Origin: Burkholderia sp. WSM2232
GTDB taxonomy: Bacteria; Pseudomonadota; Gammaproteobacteria; Burkholderiales; Burkholderiaceae
Assembly (NCBI RefSeq): GCF_000472545.1
Contig: NZ_KI421432.1
Location: 62,001-126,000, forward strand
Reading direction: 5' to 3'
DNA: 64,000 nucleotides
Both the position numbers and the translations under genes were made by a program. The notes beneath the pieces are model-generated. The model was not told where the DNA came from. It did not search any database and saw only the letters and a list, made by a program, of their open reading frames with translations. This document shows positions 24,636 to 33,194 of this stretch, in pieces. The stretch's first letter is position 1; every line of letters begins with the position of its first letter.

Positions 24636-26264
24636 ATGAAAACCCCGTTTGCGTATGCGACGGCGCTGAGTGCGCTCGTCCTCACCCTAACCTCGTCGCT
24701 TGCTGGTTCTGCGTTCGCCGTCACTGTGCCGGCTGGCGTGACGCTTGCCGCGAGCCAGGAAATCACCCGCCAGGTGCCGGGCGAAACCGAATCGCTGGAT
24801 CCCGCGCATGTCGAATCGTGGACCGGCAACACCATCGCGCTCGACATGTTCGAGGGCCTCACCCGCATCGACGCGGCCGGCACCGTGGTGCCCGGCGTCG
24901 CGCAGTCGTGGACGCGCACCGGCCCCGACACGTGGGTCTTCAAGCTGCGCCACGACGCGCGCTGGAGCAATGGGCAGCCCGTCACCGCAAACGATTTCGT
25001 GTACGCGTGGCAGCGCGTGCTCGATCCGAAGACGGGCTCCAAGTACACCGTGCTGGTCGAATTCGTGAAGAACGCGAAGGCAATTCTCGCGGGCAAAGCG
25101 CCGCTCACGAGCCTGGGCGTTCGAGCCGCCGATCCCTACACGCTCGAAGTCACCACCGAGGTACCCGCCGCCTTCTTCCCGCAACTGGCCGCCATGCCGA
25201 CCATGGTGCCGGTCAACCGCGACGTGGTGACGAAGTTCGGTGGCGACTGGACCCGGCCGGGCAACTTCGTCGGCAATGGTCCTTACGTGCTGGCCGACTG
25301 GCAGCCTGGCAACCGGCTCGTCGGCACGAAGAGCAAGACATACTGGAACGCAGGCAAGGTGGTGATCACGAAAGTGACCTATCTGCCGATCGAAAACGAC
25401 GAGACCGCGATGCGCATGTATCAGGCCGGACAGTTCGACTACACGTATTCGATTCCGTCGGGCATCTACGCGCAGGTGAGCAAGCAGTTCGGCAGCGAGC
25501 TGAAAACCGGCTTGCAGATCGCCACGTACTACTACAGCCTGAACAACGAAGATCCGCTCTTCAAGGACAAGCGCGTGCGCCAGGCGCTTTCCATGGTGCT
25601 CGACCGCGACCTGCTCACGCAGCGCCTGACCGCCGACGGCGAGTTGCCCATGTATGGCCTCATCTCCAAAGGCACCCAGGGTGCAGCGGTTTTCAAGCCC
25701 GAGTGGGCAAGCTGGCCGATGGCCAAACGTGTGGACTATGCGCGCAACCTGCTGAAAAGCGCCGGCTATTCCGAAGCGAAGCCGCTCACGTTCACCCTCA
25801 CCTACAACACGAACGATCTGCACAAGAAGGTCGCGCTCTTCGCAACGTCCGAATGGCGCACCAAGCTGGGCGTGAACACGAAGCTCGAGAACGTCGAGTA
25901 CAAGGTGCTGCTCAAGCAGCGTCACGACGGCAAGGTGCAAGCGTCGCGCGACGGCTGGTTCGTCGACTATAACGACGCCATGTCGTATTTCGACCTGATC
26001 CGCTGCAACAGCGTGCAGAACGATCAGCGCTATTGCAATCCGCAAGTGGACAAGATCGTCGAAGAAGCCAACCTGCAGCTCGACGACGCGAAGCGCGCCG
26101 CGCTGCTCACCCAGGCGCACGACATGGCAATGAACGACTACCCGATGGTGCCGCTCTTCCAGTACTCCGCGGTGCGGCTCGTCAAGCCTTACGTGGGCGG
26201 CTACACGTCGACCAACTACGTGGACCAGCGGGCCACGCAGGACATGTATCTGATCAAGCACTAA
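24636..26264 (+). CDS. Peptide ABC transporter substrate-binding protein (OppA/DppA class)
   Basis: The 542-aa exported protein has a signal peptide (MKTPFAYATALSALVLTLTS, cleaved near AFA) and the SBP_bac_5 fold: VPGETESLDPAHVESWTGN, DARWSNGQPVTANDFVYAWQ, and YYSLNNEDPLFKDKRVRQAL. It resembles OppA more than DppA in length and in the YAWQRVLDP motif, so oligopeptides are the probable ligand. It is the first gene of a five-gene operon on the plus strand. The next gene begins 15 bases after its stop. Confidence 0.95.
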   Translation: MKTPFAYATALSALVLTLTSSLAGSAFAVTVPAGVTLAASQEITRQVPGETESLDPAHVESWTGNTIALDMFEGLTRIDAAGTVVPGVAQSWTRTGPDTWVFKLRHDARWSNGQPVTANDFVYAWQRVLDPKTGSKYTVLVEFVKNAKAILAGKAPLTSLGVRAADPYTLEVTTEVPAAFFPQLAAMPTMVPVNRDVVTKFGGDWTRPGNFVGNGPYVLADWQPGNRLVGTKSKTYWNAGKVVITKVTYLPIENDETAMRMYQAGQFDYTYSIPSGIYAQVSKQFGSELKTGLQIATYYYSLNNEDPLFKDKRVRQALSMVLDRDLLTQRLTADGELPMYGLISKGTQGAAVFKPEWASWPMAKRVDYARNLLKSAGYSEAKPLTFTLTYNTNDLHKKVALFATSEWRTKLGVNTKLENVEYKVLLKQRHDGKVQASRDGWFVDYNDAMSYFDLIRCNSVQNDQRYCNPQVDKIVEEANLQLDDAKRAALLTQAHDMAMNDYPMVPLFQYSAVRLVKPYVGGYTSTNYVDQRATQDMYLIKH

Positions 26265-26279
26265 GCGCGGAGCATCGAC

Positions 26280-27218
26280 ATGCTGGCCTATACGCTGCGC
26301 CGCACGCTGTGGGCGGTTCCGACGATTCTCGCCGTGATCACCGCCTGCTACCTGCTGCTGCATCTCACGCCGGGCGGGCCGTTCGACACCGAGAAGCAAC
26401 TGTCGGCGGCCGTGCTCGCGAACCTCAACGCGAAGTATCACCTCGACGAACCGTTGTGGCTGCAGTACGTCCACTACCTGGGTTCGCTGCTGCGCGGCGA
26501 TCTCGGGCCGTCGTTCCGCTACGCCGACTGGTCGGTCAACGACCTCGTCTGGAAAGCGTTGCCGGTCAGCCTGGGTGTGGGCGGCGTGTCCGTGCCGATT
26601 GCCGTGGTGATCGGCGTCACGCTCGGCACGCTCGCGGCCGTGCGCCGCGACCGTTTTGTCGATCACGCGGTCATGGTGCTCGGCAATATCGGCAACGTGG
26701 TGCCGCCCTTCGTGCTCGGGCCCGTGCTCGTGTGGGTCTTCGCGATTCTGTTAAAGCGCTCCGAAGGCACCGGGTGGCTGCCCGCGGGCGGCTGGGGCGA
26801 AGGCGAATGGCGTTACCGCGTGTTGCCTATCGTGCTGCTCACGTTCATCAACGTCGCGGCCATTGCGCGTGTCATGCGCGGCAGCATGATCGAAGTGCTG
26901 TCCGGCAACTTCATCCGCACTGCCCGCGCAAAGGGGCTGCCCGGTCGCACCATCGTGCTGCGGCACGCGCTCAAGCCTGCGTTGATGCCCGTCGTGTCGC
27001 TACTCGGTTCGATCTGCATTTCGTCGATTACCGCCGCTGTGGTGACCGAGTCGGTATTCGCGTTGCCGGGCCTCGGGCAACTGGTGGTCAACGGTGCAAT
27101 CAATCGCGACTACACGCTCGTGCTCGGCCTCGTCGTGCTGACAACCGCCGTCGCCGTGCTTTTCAATCTGCTGGTCGACCTCGTGTATGCGTGGCTCGAC
27201 CCGCGCATCCGGTACTGA
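26280..27218 (+). CDS. Peptide ABC transporter permease, OppB type
   Basis: The 312-aa inner-membrane protein has six helices and starts MLAYTLRRTLWAVPTILAVI, typical for OppB/DppB. The cytoplasmic EAA loop, which docks the ATPases, reads NFIRTARAKGLPGRTIVLRH. It pairs with the OppC-type permease encoded next, which begins 2 bases after its stop. Confidence 0.95.
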   Translation: MLAYTLRRTLWAVPTILAVITACYLLLHLTPGGPFDTEKQLSAAVLANLNAKYHLDEPLWLQYVHYLGSLLRGDLGPSFRYADWSVNDLVWKALPVSLGVGGVSVPIAVVIGVTLGTLAAVRRDRFVDHAVMVLGNIGNVVPPFVLGPVLVWVFAILLKRSEGTGWLPAGGWGEGEWRYRVLPIVLLTFINVAAIARVMRGSMIEVLSGNFIRTARAKGLPGRTIVLRHALKPALMPVVSLLGSICISSITAAVVTESVFALPGLGQLVVNGAINRDYTLVLGLVVLTTAVAVLFNLLVDLVYAWLDPRIRY

Positions 27219-27220
27219 TC

Positions 27221-28135
27221 ATGGCCCGCTCTCTTCAATCGACTGCGGCGGCGCGCGACCCGCTTGCCGCCGTGGCCGGCGCCCCGCGCTCGCGCGGTCC
27301 GCTCGCCAGCGCCGCCGTGCGCTTCACGCGCAACCGCGCGGCGTTCGCCGGCTGCATCGTGCTGTTGCTGATCGTCGTGGCATGTGTCGCCGGTCCGTGG
27401 CTGCTGCCCAATGGTCCGATAGACAGCGACTGGTCCGCAACGAGTCTGCCGCCGACGCTGCAAAACATGCACTGGTTCGGCACCGACGAGCTCGGCCGCG
27501 ACCTGCTCGCGCGCACGCTGCAAGGCGGGCGCGTGTCGCTCGAAGTGGGCCTGCTCGGCACCCTGGTGTCGGGGCTGATCGGCGTCGCGTATGGCGCGAC
27601 CGCCGGTTACCTGGGCGGGCGCGTCGACGCTGTGATGATGCGCATCGTCGACATGATGTACGCGATCCCCTACATGCTGATCGCCATTCTGATGATGACG
27701 ATGTTCGGCCGCGCGTTCTATCTCGTCGTGCTCACTATCAGCGCGTTTTCGTGGCTCGACATGGCGCGCGTGGTGCGCGGCCAGACGCTGTCGCTGCGCA
27801 CGCGCGAATTCATCGATGCGGCGCGCGCCATCGGCGTGAATTCGCGCTGGATCATCGCGCGGCATATCGTGCCGAACCTGTTCGGCGTGGTGGTCGTGTA
27901 CGCGAGCGTGACGGTGCCGAACATCGTGCTCACCGAGTCGGTGCTGTCGTTCCTCGGCCTCGGCGTGCAGGAACCCATGACAAGCTGGGGCGTGCTGATC
28001 CAGGACGGCGCGCAGAAGCTCGAGTCCATGCCCTGGCTTTTGCTGTGCCCGGCGGTGATGCTGTGCGTGACGCTCTACTGCGTGAATTTCGTCGGCGACG
28101 GTCTGCGCGACGCATTCGACCCCAAGGACCGCTGA
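27221..28135 (+). CDS. Peptide ABC transporter permease, OppC type
   Basis: From ATG 27221 the product is 304 aa. An N-terminal cytoplasmic stretch precedes helix 1 (AAFAGCIVLLLIVVACVAGP), followed by the periplasmic HWFGTDELGRDLLARTLQGG typical of OppC/DppC and the EAA loop EFIDAARAIGVNSRWIIARH. The ATG follows the oppB stop by two bases. The same frame is open far upstream within the preceding genes, which is not meaningful. Confidence 0.95.
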   Translation: MARSLQSTAAARDPLAAVAGAPRSRGPLASAAVRFTRNRAAFAGCIVLLLIVVACVAGPWLLPNGPIDSDWSATSLPPTLQNMHWFGTDELGRDLLARTLQGGRVSLEVGLLGTLVSGLIGVAYGATAGYLGGRVDAVMMRIVDMMYAIPYMLIAILMMTMFGRAFYLVVLTISAFSWLDMARVVRGQTLSLRTREFIDAARAIGVNSRWIIARHIVPNLFGVVVVYASVTVPNIVLTESVLSFLGLGVQEPMTSWGVLIQDGAQKLESMPWLLLCPAVMLCVTLYCVNFVGDGLRDAFDPKDR

Positions 28136-28136
28136 C

Positions 28137-29147
28137 ATGCCGCTTCTCGAAGTCAAAGATCTCAGCGTGCGCTTTACGCGCCGTGAAGGCGCGCCCGTCG
28201 ACGCGGTGCAGCGCGTGTCGTTTTCGCTCGAAGCGGGCCGCACGCTCGGCATTGTCGGCGAATCAGGCTCCGGCAAGAGCCAGACGGTGATGGCTCTGCT
28301 CGGCCTGCTCGCGGGCAACGGCAAAGTGTCCGGCGAAGCGCTCTATCGCGGCGACAATCTGCTCGCCATGAACGAGGCCGCGCTGAACAGAATCCGCGGC
28401 GACCGCATCGGCATGATCTTTCAGGACCCGATGACCTCGCTCAATCCGTTCCTGACCATCGAGCGGCAGATGACGGAGACACTGCAACTGCATCGCAAGA
28501 TGTCGCGCCGCGAGGCGCGGCGCCGCGCCATCGAAACGCTCGAATCGGTGCGCATTCCCGATGCCGCGCGGCGCATCCGCATGTATCCGCATGAGTTTTC
28601 CGGCGGCATGCGGCAACGCGTGATGATCGCCATGGCGCTGCTTTCCGAGCCCGAAATTCTGATTGCCGACGAGCCCACCACCGCGCTCGACGTTACCGTG
28701 CAGGCACAAATCATCGAGCTGCTGCGCGAACTGAACCGCGAGCGCGGCACCGCGATCATCCTGATCACGCACGACATGGGCGTGGTCGCGGGCCTGTGCG
28801 ACGACGTGATGGTGATGTACGCCGGCCAGACCGTCGAACAGGCGAGCGCCGCCACACTGTTTGCCGCACCGACGCATCCGTACACGCTCGGTCTGCTCAG
28901 CGCATTGCCGCGCCTGAATGACGACAGCGAAGACAACGACGACGATCGCCCGTTGCAAACCATTCCCGGCAATCCGCCGCTGCCCGGCGAAGTGGCCGCG
29001 GGCTGCGCATTCGCGCCGCGCTGCGCCTATTGCCTCGACGCATGCCGCGAGGTGCGTCCGGCGCTCGTTGCAATCGCCAACGACCCGCAAGCGCGACGCG
29101 CCTGCCACCGTCCGGTGGGCGAAATCCTGGAGGCACAACACGTATGA
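28137..29147 (+). CDS. Peptide ABC transporter ATPase, OppD type
   Basis: The 336-aa ATPase has Walker A GESGSGKSQT (residues 41-50), the signature FSGGMRQRV, Walker B ILIADEPTTALD and the switch His in LITHDMG. The C-terminal oligopeptide-transporter extension (AAGCAFAPRCAYCLDACREV) carries four Cys, which in relatives bind an iron-sulfur cluster. It forms the ATPase heterodimer with the OppF-type protein that follows. Confidence 0.95.
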   Translation: MPLLEVKDLSVRFTRREGAPVDAVQRVSFSLEAGRTLGIVGESGSGKSQTVMALLGLLAGNGKVSGEALYRGDNLLAMNEAALNRIRGDRIGMIFQDPMTSLNPFLTIERQMTETLQLHRKMSRREARRRAIETLESVRIPDAARRIRMYPHEFSGGMRQRVMIAMALLSEPEILIADEPTTALDVTVQAQIIELLRELNRERGTAIILITHDMGVVAGLCDDVMVMYAGQTVEQASAATLFAAPTHPYTLGLLSALPRLNDDSEDNDDDRPLQTIPGNPPLPGEVAAGCAFAPRCAYCLDACREVRPALVAIANDPQARRACHRPVGEILEAQHV

Positions 29148-30184
29148 ACGCGACTCCCCTTTCAGGCGAAGAAACCGGCACGCTGCTTTCGGTCGAGCAA
29201 CTCAAGGTGCAGTTCGGCGTGTCGCGCGGCGGCTATCCGTGGTCGGGCAAGACCATGCTGCGCGCGGTGGACGGCGTGTCGTTCAGCGTGCGGCGGGGCG
29301 AAACCGTGGGCCTTGTCGGCGAATCGGGCTGCGGCAAGTCTGCGCTTGCGCGCGCGATCGTCGGACTTGCGCCGGTGGCAAGCGGCAGCGTGCGCTGGCT
29401 CGGCAACGAAACGGTGCTGACACCATCGCGTGGCAGCGCCAAGGTGCCGCAACGCGATACCACGCTCCTGCGCCGCGACGTGCAGATGATTTTCCAGGAC
29501 CCGCTCGCCTCGCTCGATCCACGCATGACGATCGAACAGATCGTCGCCGAGCCGCTCGTCGCACAGGGCAGAAACCTCGCGCGCGCCGACGTCCAACGCC
29601 GCGTGCTGACCATGCTCGAACGCGTGGGCCTGAACGCGCAGCACCTGCGCCGCTATCCGCACGAGTTTTCGGGTGGCCAGTGTCAGCGCGTCGGGATTGC
29701 GCGCGCGTTGATCGGCGAGCCGCAACTGGTGATCTGCGACGAACCCGTGTCCGCGCTCGACGTTTCCATCCAGGCCCAGATCGTCAATCTGCTGCGCGAT
29801 CTGCAACGCGAGTTGTCGCTATCGCTTCTGTTCGTCGCGCACGATCTCGCGGTGGTCAAGGCCATCAGCCACCGCGTGCTCGTCATGTATCTCGGGCGTG
29901 TAATGGAATTCGGCGACAAGCGCGATGTGTACGGCACGCCGCGTCATCCCTACACGCGCGCGTTGCTGTCCGCCGTGCCGGTGCCCGACCCGGCCGTTGA
30001 GCGCGCGCGGCGCCATCTGCTGTTGCGCGGCGAGATTGCGTCACCGCTGAATCCGCCTTCCGGCTGCGCATTTCGCACGCGCTGTCCCGACGCGATAGAC
30101 GCGTGCGCGACGCAGATTCCGCAACCTGTCACGCACGGTGCGAGCGCGACGCGCGTAGCGTGCATTCGCGTCGGCGACGGCTAA
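29144..30184 (+). CDS. Peptide ABC transporter ATPase, OppF type
   Basis: From ATG 29144 the product is 346 aa, and the start overlaps the oppD stop as ATGA, with GGAGG upstream. Walker A is GESGCGKSAL, the signature FSGGQCQRVGIARAL and Walker B LVICDEPVSALD. The C-terminal PSGCAFRTRCPDAIDACATQ keeps the conserved Cys cluster. A short insertion near residues 95-110 (TPSRGSAKVPQRDT) lies before the Q-loop. It ends the operon. An OprD porin gene follows after 159 bases. Confidence 0.95.
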   Translation: MNATPLSGEETGTLLSVEQLKVQFGVSRGGYPWSGKTMLRAVDGVSFSVRRGETVGLVGESGCGKSALARAIVGLAPVASGSVRWLGNETVLTPSRGSAKVPQRDTTLLRRDVQMIFQDPLASLDPRMTIEQIVAEPLVAQGRNLARADVQRRVLTMLERVGLNAQHLRRYPHEFSGGQCQRVGIARALIGEPQLVICDEPVSALDVSIQAQIVNLLRDLQRELSLSLLFVAHDLAVVKAISHRVLVMYLGRVMEFGDKRDVYGTPRHPYTRALLSAVPVPDPAVERARRHLLLRGEIASPLNPPSGCAFRTRCPDAIDACATQIPQPVTHGASATRVACIRVGDG

Positions 30185-30343
30185 AGCCAGCCGCCTCACC
30201 CCAGGACAGCAACCTCATTCCCCGGCACGGCGGTCTCGCCGTGTCGTTGGATTCGCTCGCCCTGCAATCCGCATGACGAGCGATCAGCGTGGACTGGCTA
30301 ACCGCCGGCCAAAGTTTAATTACAAAAGTCGAGACATCCCATC

Positions 30344-31942
30344 ATGAAAAATAACTCAACAAAAATCCGCTCAAAAATCCGCTCAAAAATCCGGTCAAAG
30401 CAGTCCGGAGTCACTGCCGCGATCTACTGCGCCTTCACCCTTCCCGCACTGGCCGTCGCCGCGAATGCCTATGCCGACGACGCGATCACGCAGCCCGCAG
30501 CCGACGCGAGCAACGCTGCGCCCGCCGCGCAAACGTTGTCGTCCCCACAAGCATCGCCGGAACAGGTGACGCAGGCGCCGCCCGCGAACAAGCGCCGTGC
30601 GGAGAAGGGCGGGCAGATCCGTAACGATCAGCCGGATACCACGAATGCGATTGTCAACGCCGAGGCATCGCAAGTCGTCACGCCGCCCACGCCACCGTCG
30701 AGCCAGGCATCGAGCAAGGGCTTCATCGCCGATAGTCATTTGAATCTGCAGTTCCGCAACTACGCGGACTACTTTCAGGCGCCGAACACGATCTATCGCC
30801 ATGCGTGGGTGCAAGGCGCGCAGGTCAACTATGAGTCGGGCTTCACGCAAGGCCTGGTCGGCTTCGGCGTGGACGCGTCGCTATTCGGTGCGCTCAAGCT
30901 CGACGGCGGCAATGGCGCGGGCAACATGGTGCACGTGGGCAAAAGCGGCGGGGGCTCGCAGCAACTCGCATGGGCGTACCCCGGCATGTACGACATCAAG
31001 GGACGCATATCGGAAACGGTCGTCAAATACGGCTTGCAGGACGTGACGAATCCGTTTCTCGAACCGCACGACAACCGCGCGTTGCCGCCCACCTTTCTCG
31101 GCGTCTCGCTCGTCAGCAACGATCTGGCTCACACGACGCTCGAGGCCGGCAGCTTCACCAAGGTCGACGCACGCGGCCACACTAATCTGAGCAACCTGAC
31201 CACCTCGTACGGCGGCACGCGCATCGACCGGCTGACCTATGTGGGCGGCACCTGGCACTATGCGAAGAACGGCGAAATGGCGCTCTACATCGATCAGGCC
31301 GATGACGTCTGGCGTCAGTACTACGGTTCGGTTTCGCAGTCGTTCGGCGATCCGACCACCATCAAGTGGAGCGGCCTTGCCAACATCTACTCGACGCACG
31401 ACACCGGCGCGTCGCGACAGGGGCATATCAACAGCAATGCGTATAGCGTGTCGGTGTCCGCGCAACACGGGCCGCATGCGTTGCTGCTCGGCTATCAGCA
31501 GGTGCTCGGCGACCAGTTCTTCGACTACGTGAACGAGACCAACGGCATCTATCTGACCAACTCGATGGACGTCGACTACAACGCGCCGCACGAGCAGTCA
31601 CTGCAATTGCGCTATACGTTCGACGGGAAATACGCAGGCGTGCCGGGACTCAAGGCGATGCTGTGGGGCGCCTATGGCTGGGGTGCCGATGCCTCGGCGG
31701 AAGCGGCGGAAAATGCGTCGCCTGGCGCTGCGCTGCATGATCTGTACTGGAAGAACGGTCAGCCGGTGCACGGCCATCACCACGAGTTCGGTTTCATTCC
31801 GAGCTATACGCTGCAAAGCGGCCGCTTCAAGGACACGAAAATCACGTTCATCGCTATGTGGCACAACGGCAGCGCTTACTATTCGGACGGCAACAACATG
31901 GAGTACCGTCTGGTCGTGAATGTGCCGGTAAAGGTGTTCTAG
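30344..31942 (+). CDS. OprD-family outer-membrane porin
   Basis: The 532-aa protein opens with a basic N-terminus containing three in-frame copies of Lys-Ile-Arg-Ser, then a signal-peptide core (GVTAAIYCAFTLPALAVAAN) and a cleavage site near AYA. A disordered Ala/Pro/Gln-rich region (about residues 45-125) precedes the OprD barrel, which begins at IADSHLNLQFRNYADYF and ends with NMEYRLVVNVPVKVF (terminal Phe). OprD porins pass basic amino acids and short peptides or small acids. Next to the Opp-type operon, a peptide is the likely substrate (inference). The long linker is unusual for the family. Confidence 0.92.
   Translation: MKNNSTKIRSKIRSKIRSKQSGVTAAIYCAFTLPALAVAANAYADDAITQPAADASNAAPAAQTLSSPQASPEQVTQAPPANKRRAEKGGQIRNDQPDTTNAIVNAEASQVVTPPTPPSSQASSKGFIADSHLNLQFRNYADYFQAPNTIYRHAWVQGAQVNYESGFTQGLVGFGVDASLFGALKLDGGNGAGNMVHVGKSGGGSQQLAWAYPGMYDIKGRISETVVKYGLQDVTNPFLEPHDNRALPPTFLGVSLVSNDLAHTTLEAGSFTKVDARGHTNLSNLTTSYGGTRIDRLTYVGGTWHYAKNGEMALYIDQADDVWRQYYGSVSQSFGDPTTIKWSGLANIYSTHDTGASRQGHINSNAYSVSVSAQHGPHALLLGYQQVLGDQFFDYVNETNGIYLTNSMDVDYNAPHEQSLQLRYTFDGKYAGVPGLKAMLWGAYGWGADASAEAAENASPGAALHDLYWKNGQPVHGHHHEFGFIPSYTLQSGRFKDTKITFIAMWHNGSAYYSDGNNMEYRLVVNVPVKVF
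30361..30396. repeat. Three in-frame 12-bp repeats in the OprD signal sequence
   Basis: AAAAATCCGCTC is present twice, followed by AAAAATCCGGTC. Each unit encodes Lys-Ile-Arg-Ser. Changes in copy number would lengthen or shorten the basic n-region of the signal peptide without shifting the frame. Confidence 0.9.
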
Positions 31943-31963
31943 GCGCTCGTCATTCGCAAGCCG

Positions 31964-32000
31964 AAAAGGCGTCACGTTGCCCAGGTTCGCGCGTGACGCC
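31964..32000 (-). terminator. Terminator of the IclR-type gene
   Basis: GGCGTCACG (31968-31976) pairs with CGTGACGCC (31992-32000) in a perfect 9-bp stem. On the minus strand it is followed by TTTT. It lies 27 bases past the IclR stop and 25 bases after the OprD stop, so it may act in both directions. Confidence 0.75.
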
Positions 32001-32026
32001 CGCCGCACGGCCGCGGCGACCGGGCT

Positions 32027-32917
32027 CTACTCCTGTTCGGCGCCCGCAATCCGCACGCTGGTCATGGCGCGCGAGAGGCCATGCATCGGCCGGCGCAACG
32101 CCACGTCGAACGGATTGGTTTGCGGGCCGATTGCCTCTGCCTGACGGCGCAGCAACTCCACCACCATCGGCAGGCGGTCGTCGCTCAAACGCGCGGCCAG
32201 CGTGCCCACGCTCAATGCGGCCACCGCTACCCCGGTGCGGTCGAGAATCGGCACGGCCACGCCCGCCATGCCGTCGAGCACACCGCTATTGCGGCCGGCG
32301 TAACCCAACTGCCGCACGCGTTCGATCTCCGTGCGCAAATACACTTCGTCGAGCACGCCATAGCCGCGAATACGCGGCACGTTAAAGCGAATGATCTCCT
32401 CGCGCTCAGCCTCGGGCAGGAACGCGAGAATCGCGAGACTGCCTTGTCCGACACCCAGGGCGACGCGTCCACCAATGTCGCCGGTGAACGAGCGAATGGG
32501 AAACGGTCCTTCGCAGATGTCGAGGCACACTGCGTCGAAACTGCTTTTCACGAGCAGAAAGATGGTATCGCCCAGACTCGCGCATAGCCTCAGCAACGCG
32601 GGACGGCACAGCGTGCGCATGCCGCTTGGGTTGCCCGCTTGCGCTGCCAGCGCAAAGAAATTCACGCTGAGCCGGTAGAGCTTGGAACTCTCGTCCTGTT
32701 CGACAATGCCCTCCCCGATCAACGCATGCAGGATGCGGTGCACCGTGCCCTGCGTGAGTCCCACTGCTTTGGCGAGCCGCGTGACGCGGCTTCCTTCGGG
32801 CTGCGCTTCGGAGAGCGCGCGGATCACGGCAAACGCGCGCTCCAGCATGCCGGTGCCGGGCGCTACACCGGCTTCGACGCTGTGGCTGTCGGTATCTCGT
32901 TTGGCGGCAGCATTCAT
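32027..32917 (-). CDS. IclR-family transcriptional regulator
   Basis: The 296-aa protein has the IclR winged helix (TRLAKAVGLTQGTVHRILHA, residues about 45-64) and an effector-binding domain (FTGDIGGRVALGVGQGSLAI, SGVLDGMAGVAVPILDRTGV). It is divergent from an operon for a PotABCD-like importer and a three-subunit amine dehydrogenase, so it most likely controls that operon in response to its substrate. A symmetrical site lies between them at 33081-33097. No Shine-Dalgarno sequence is obvious before ATG 32917. Confidence 0.93.
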   Translation of the reverse strand: MNAAAKRDTDSHSVEAGVAPGTGMLERAFAVIRALSEAQPEGSRVTRLAKAVGLTQGTVHRILHALIGEGIVEQDESSKLYRLSVNFFALAAQAGNPSGMRTLCRPALLRLCASLGDTIFLLVKSSFDAVCLDICEGPFPIRSFTGDIGGRVALGVGQGSLAILAFLPEAEREEIIRFNVPRIRGYGVLDEVYLRTEIERVRQLGYAGRNSGVLDGMAGVAVPILDRTGVAVAALSVGTLAARLSDDRLPMVVELLRRQAEAIGPQTNPFDVALRRPMHGLSRAMTSVRIAGAEQE

Positions 32918-33080
32918 TGTTTGGGCTCACATTTATTTCACTCACCGGAACAAATGCAGGAATATCGTCCGGAACGGGAATGATGCCCGAGTTTCGGCCT
33001 AGGCGGCACTGGTGGTCAATAACATAGGGATTCTCCGGAGGCCATGCAACGGAACGCTTGCGCCAGCTTCCCGCATTGGT

Positions 33081-33097
33081 ATTCCATTGTTCGGAAT
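33081..33097. promoter_or_regulatory. Candidate IclR operator
   Basis: ATTCC-ATTGTTC-GGAAT is a 17-base inverted repeat in the 277-base gap between the divergent IclR gene and the ABC/oxidase operon. IclR proteins often bind symmetrical sites with TTCC/GGAA arms. The site is 98 bases upstream of the operon's first start codon. Confidence 0.5.
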
Positions 33098-33194
33098 TTT
33101 TAGCAAAGTTATACCGGCAAACGGAATTCATCATTGACGCTTGTTAATTTGGCTAGCTAGAGTCGGCTCCATCGAGGTATCCAGAGGCCACACC

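Noticed and set aside
24687-26666. 659-aa open frame antisense to the peptide-binding protein and permease genes
   Set aside because: The sequence is His/Arg/Val-rich and non-globular, while the sense strand encodes a clear SBP_bac_5 protein and OppB.
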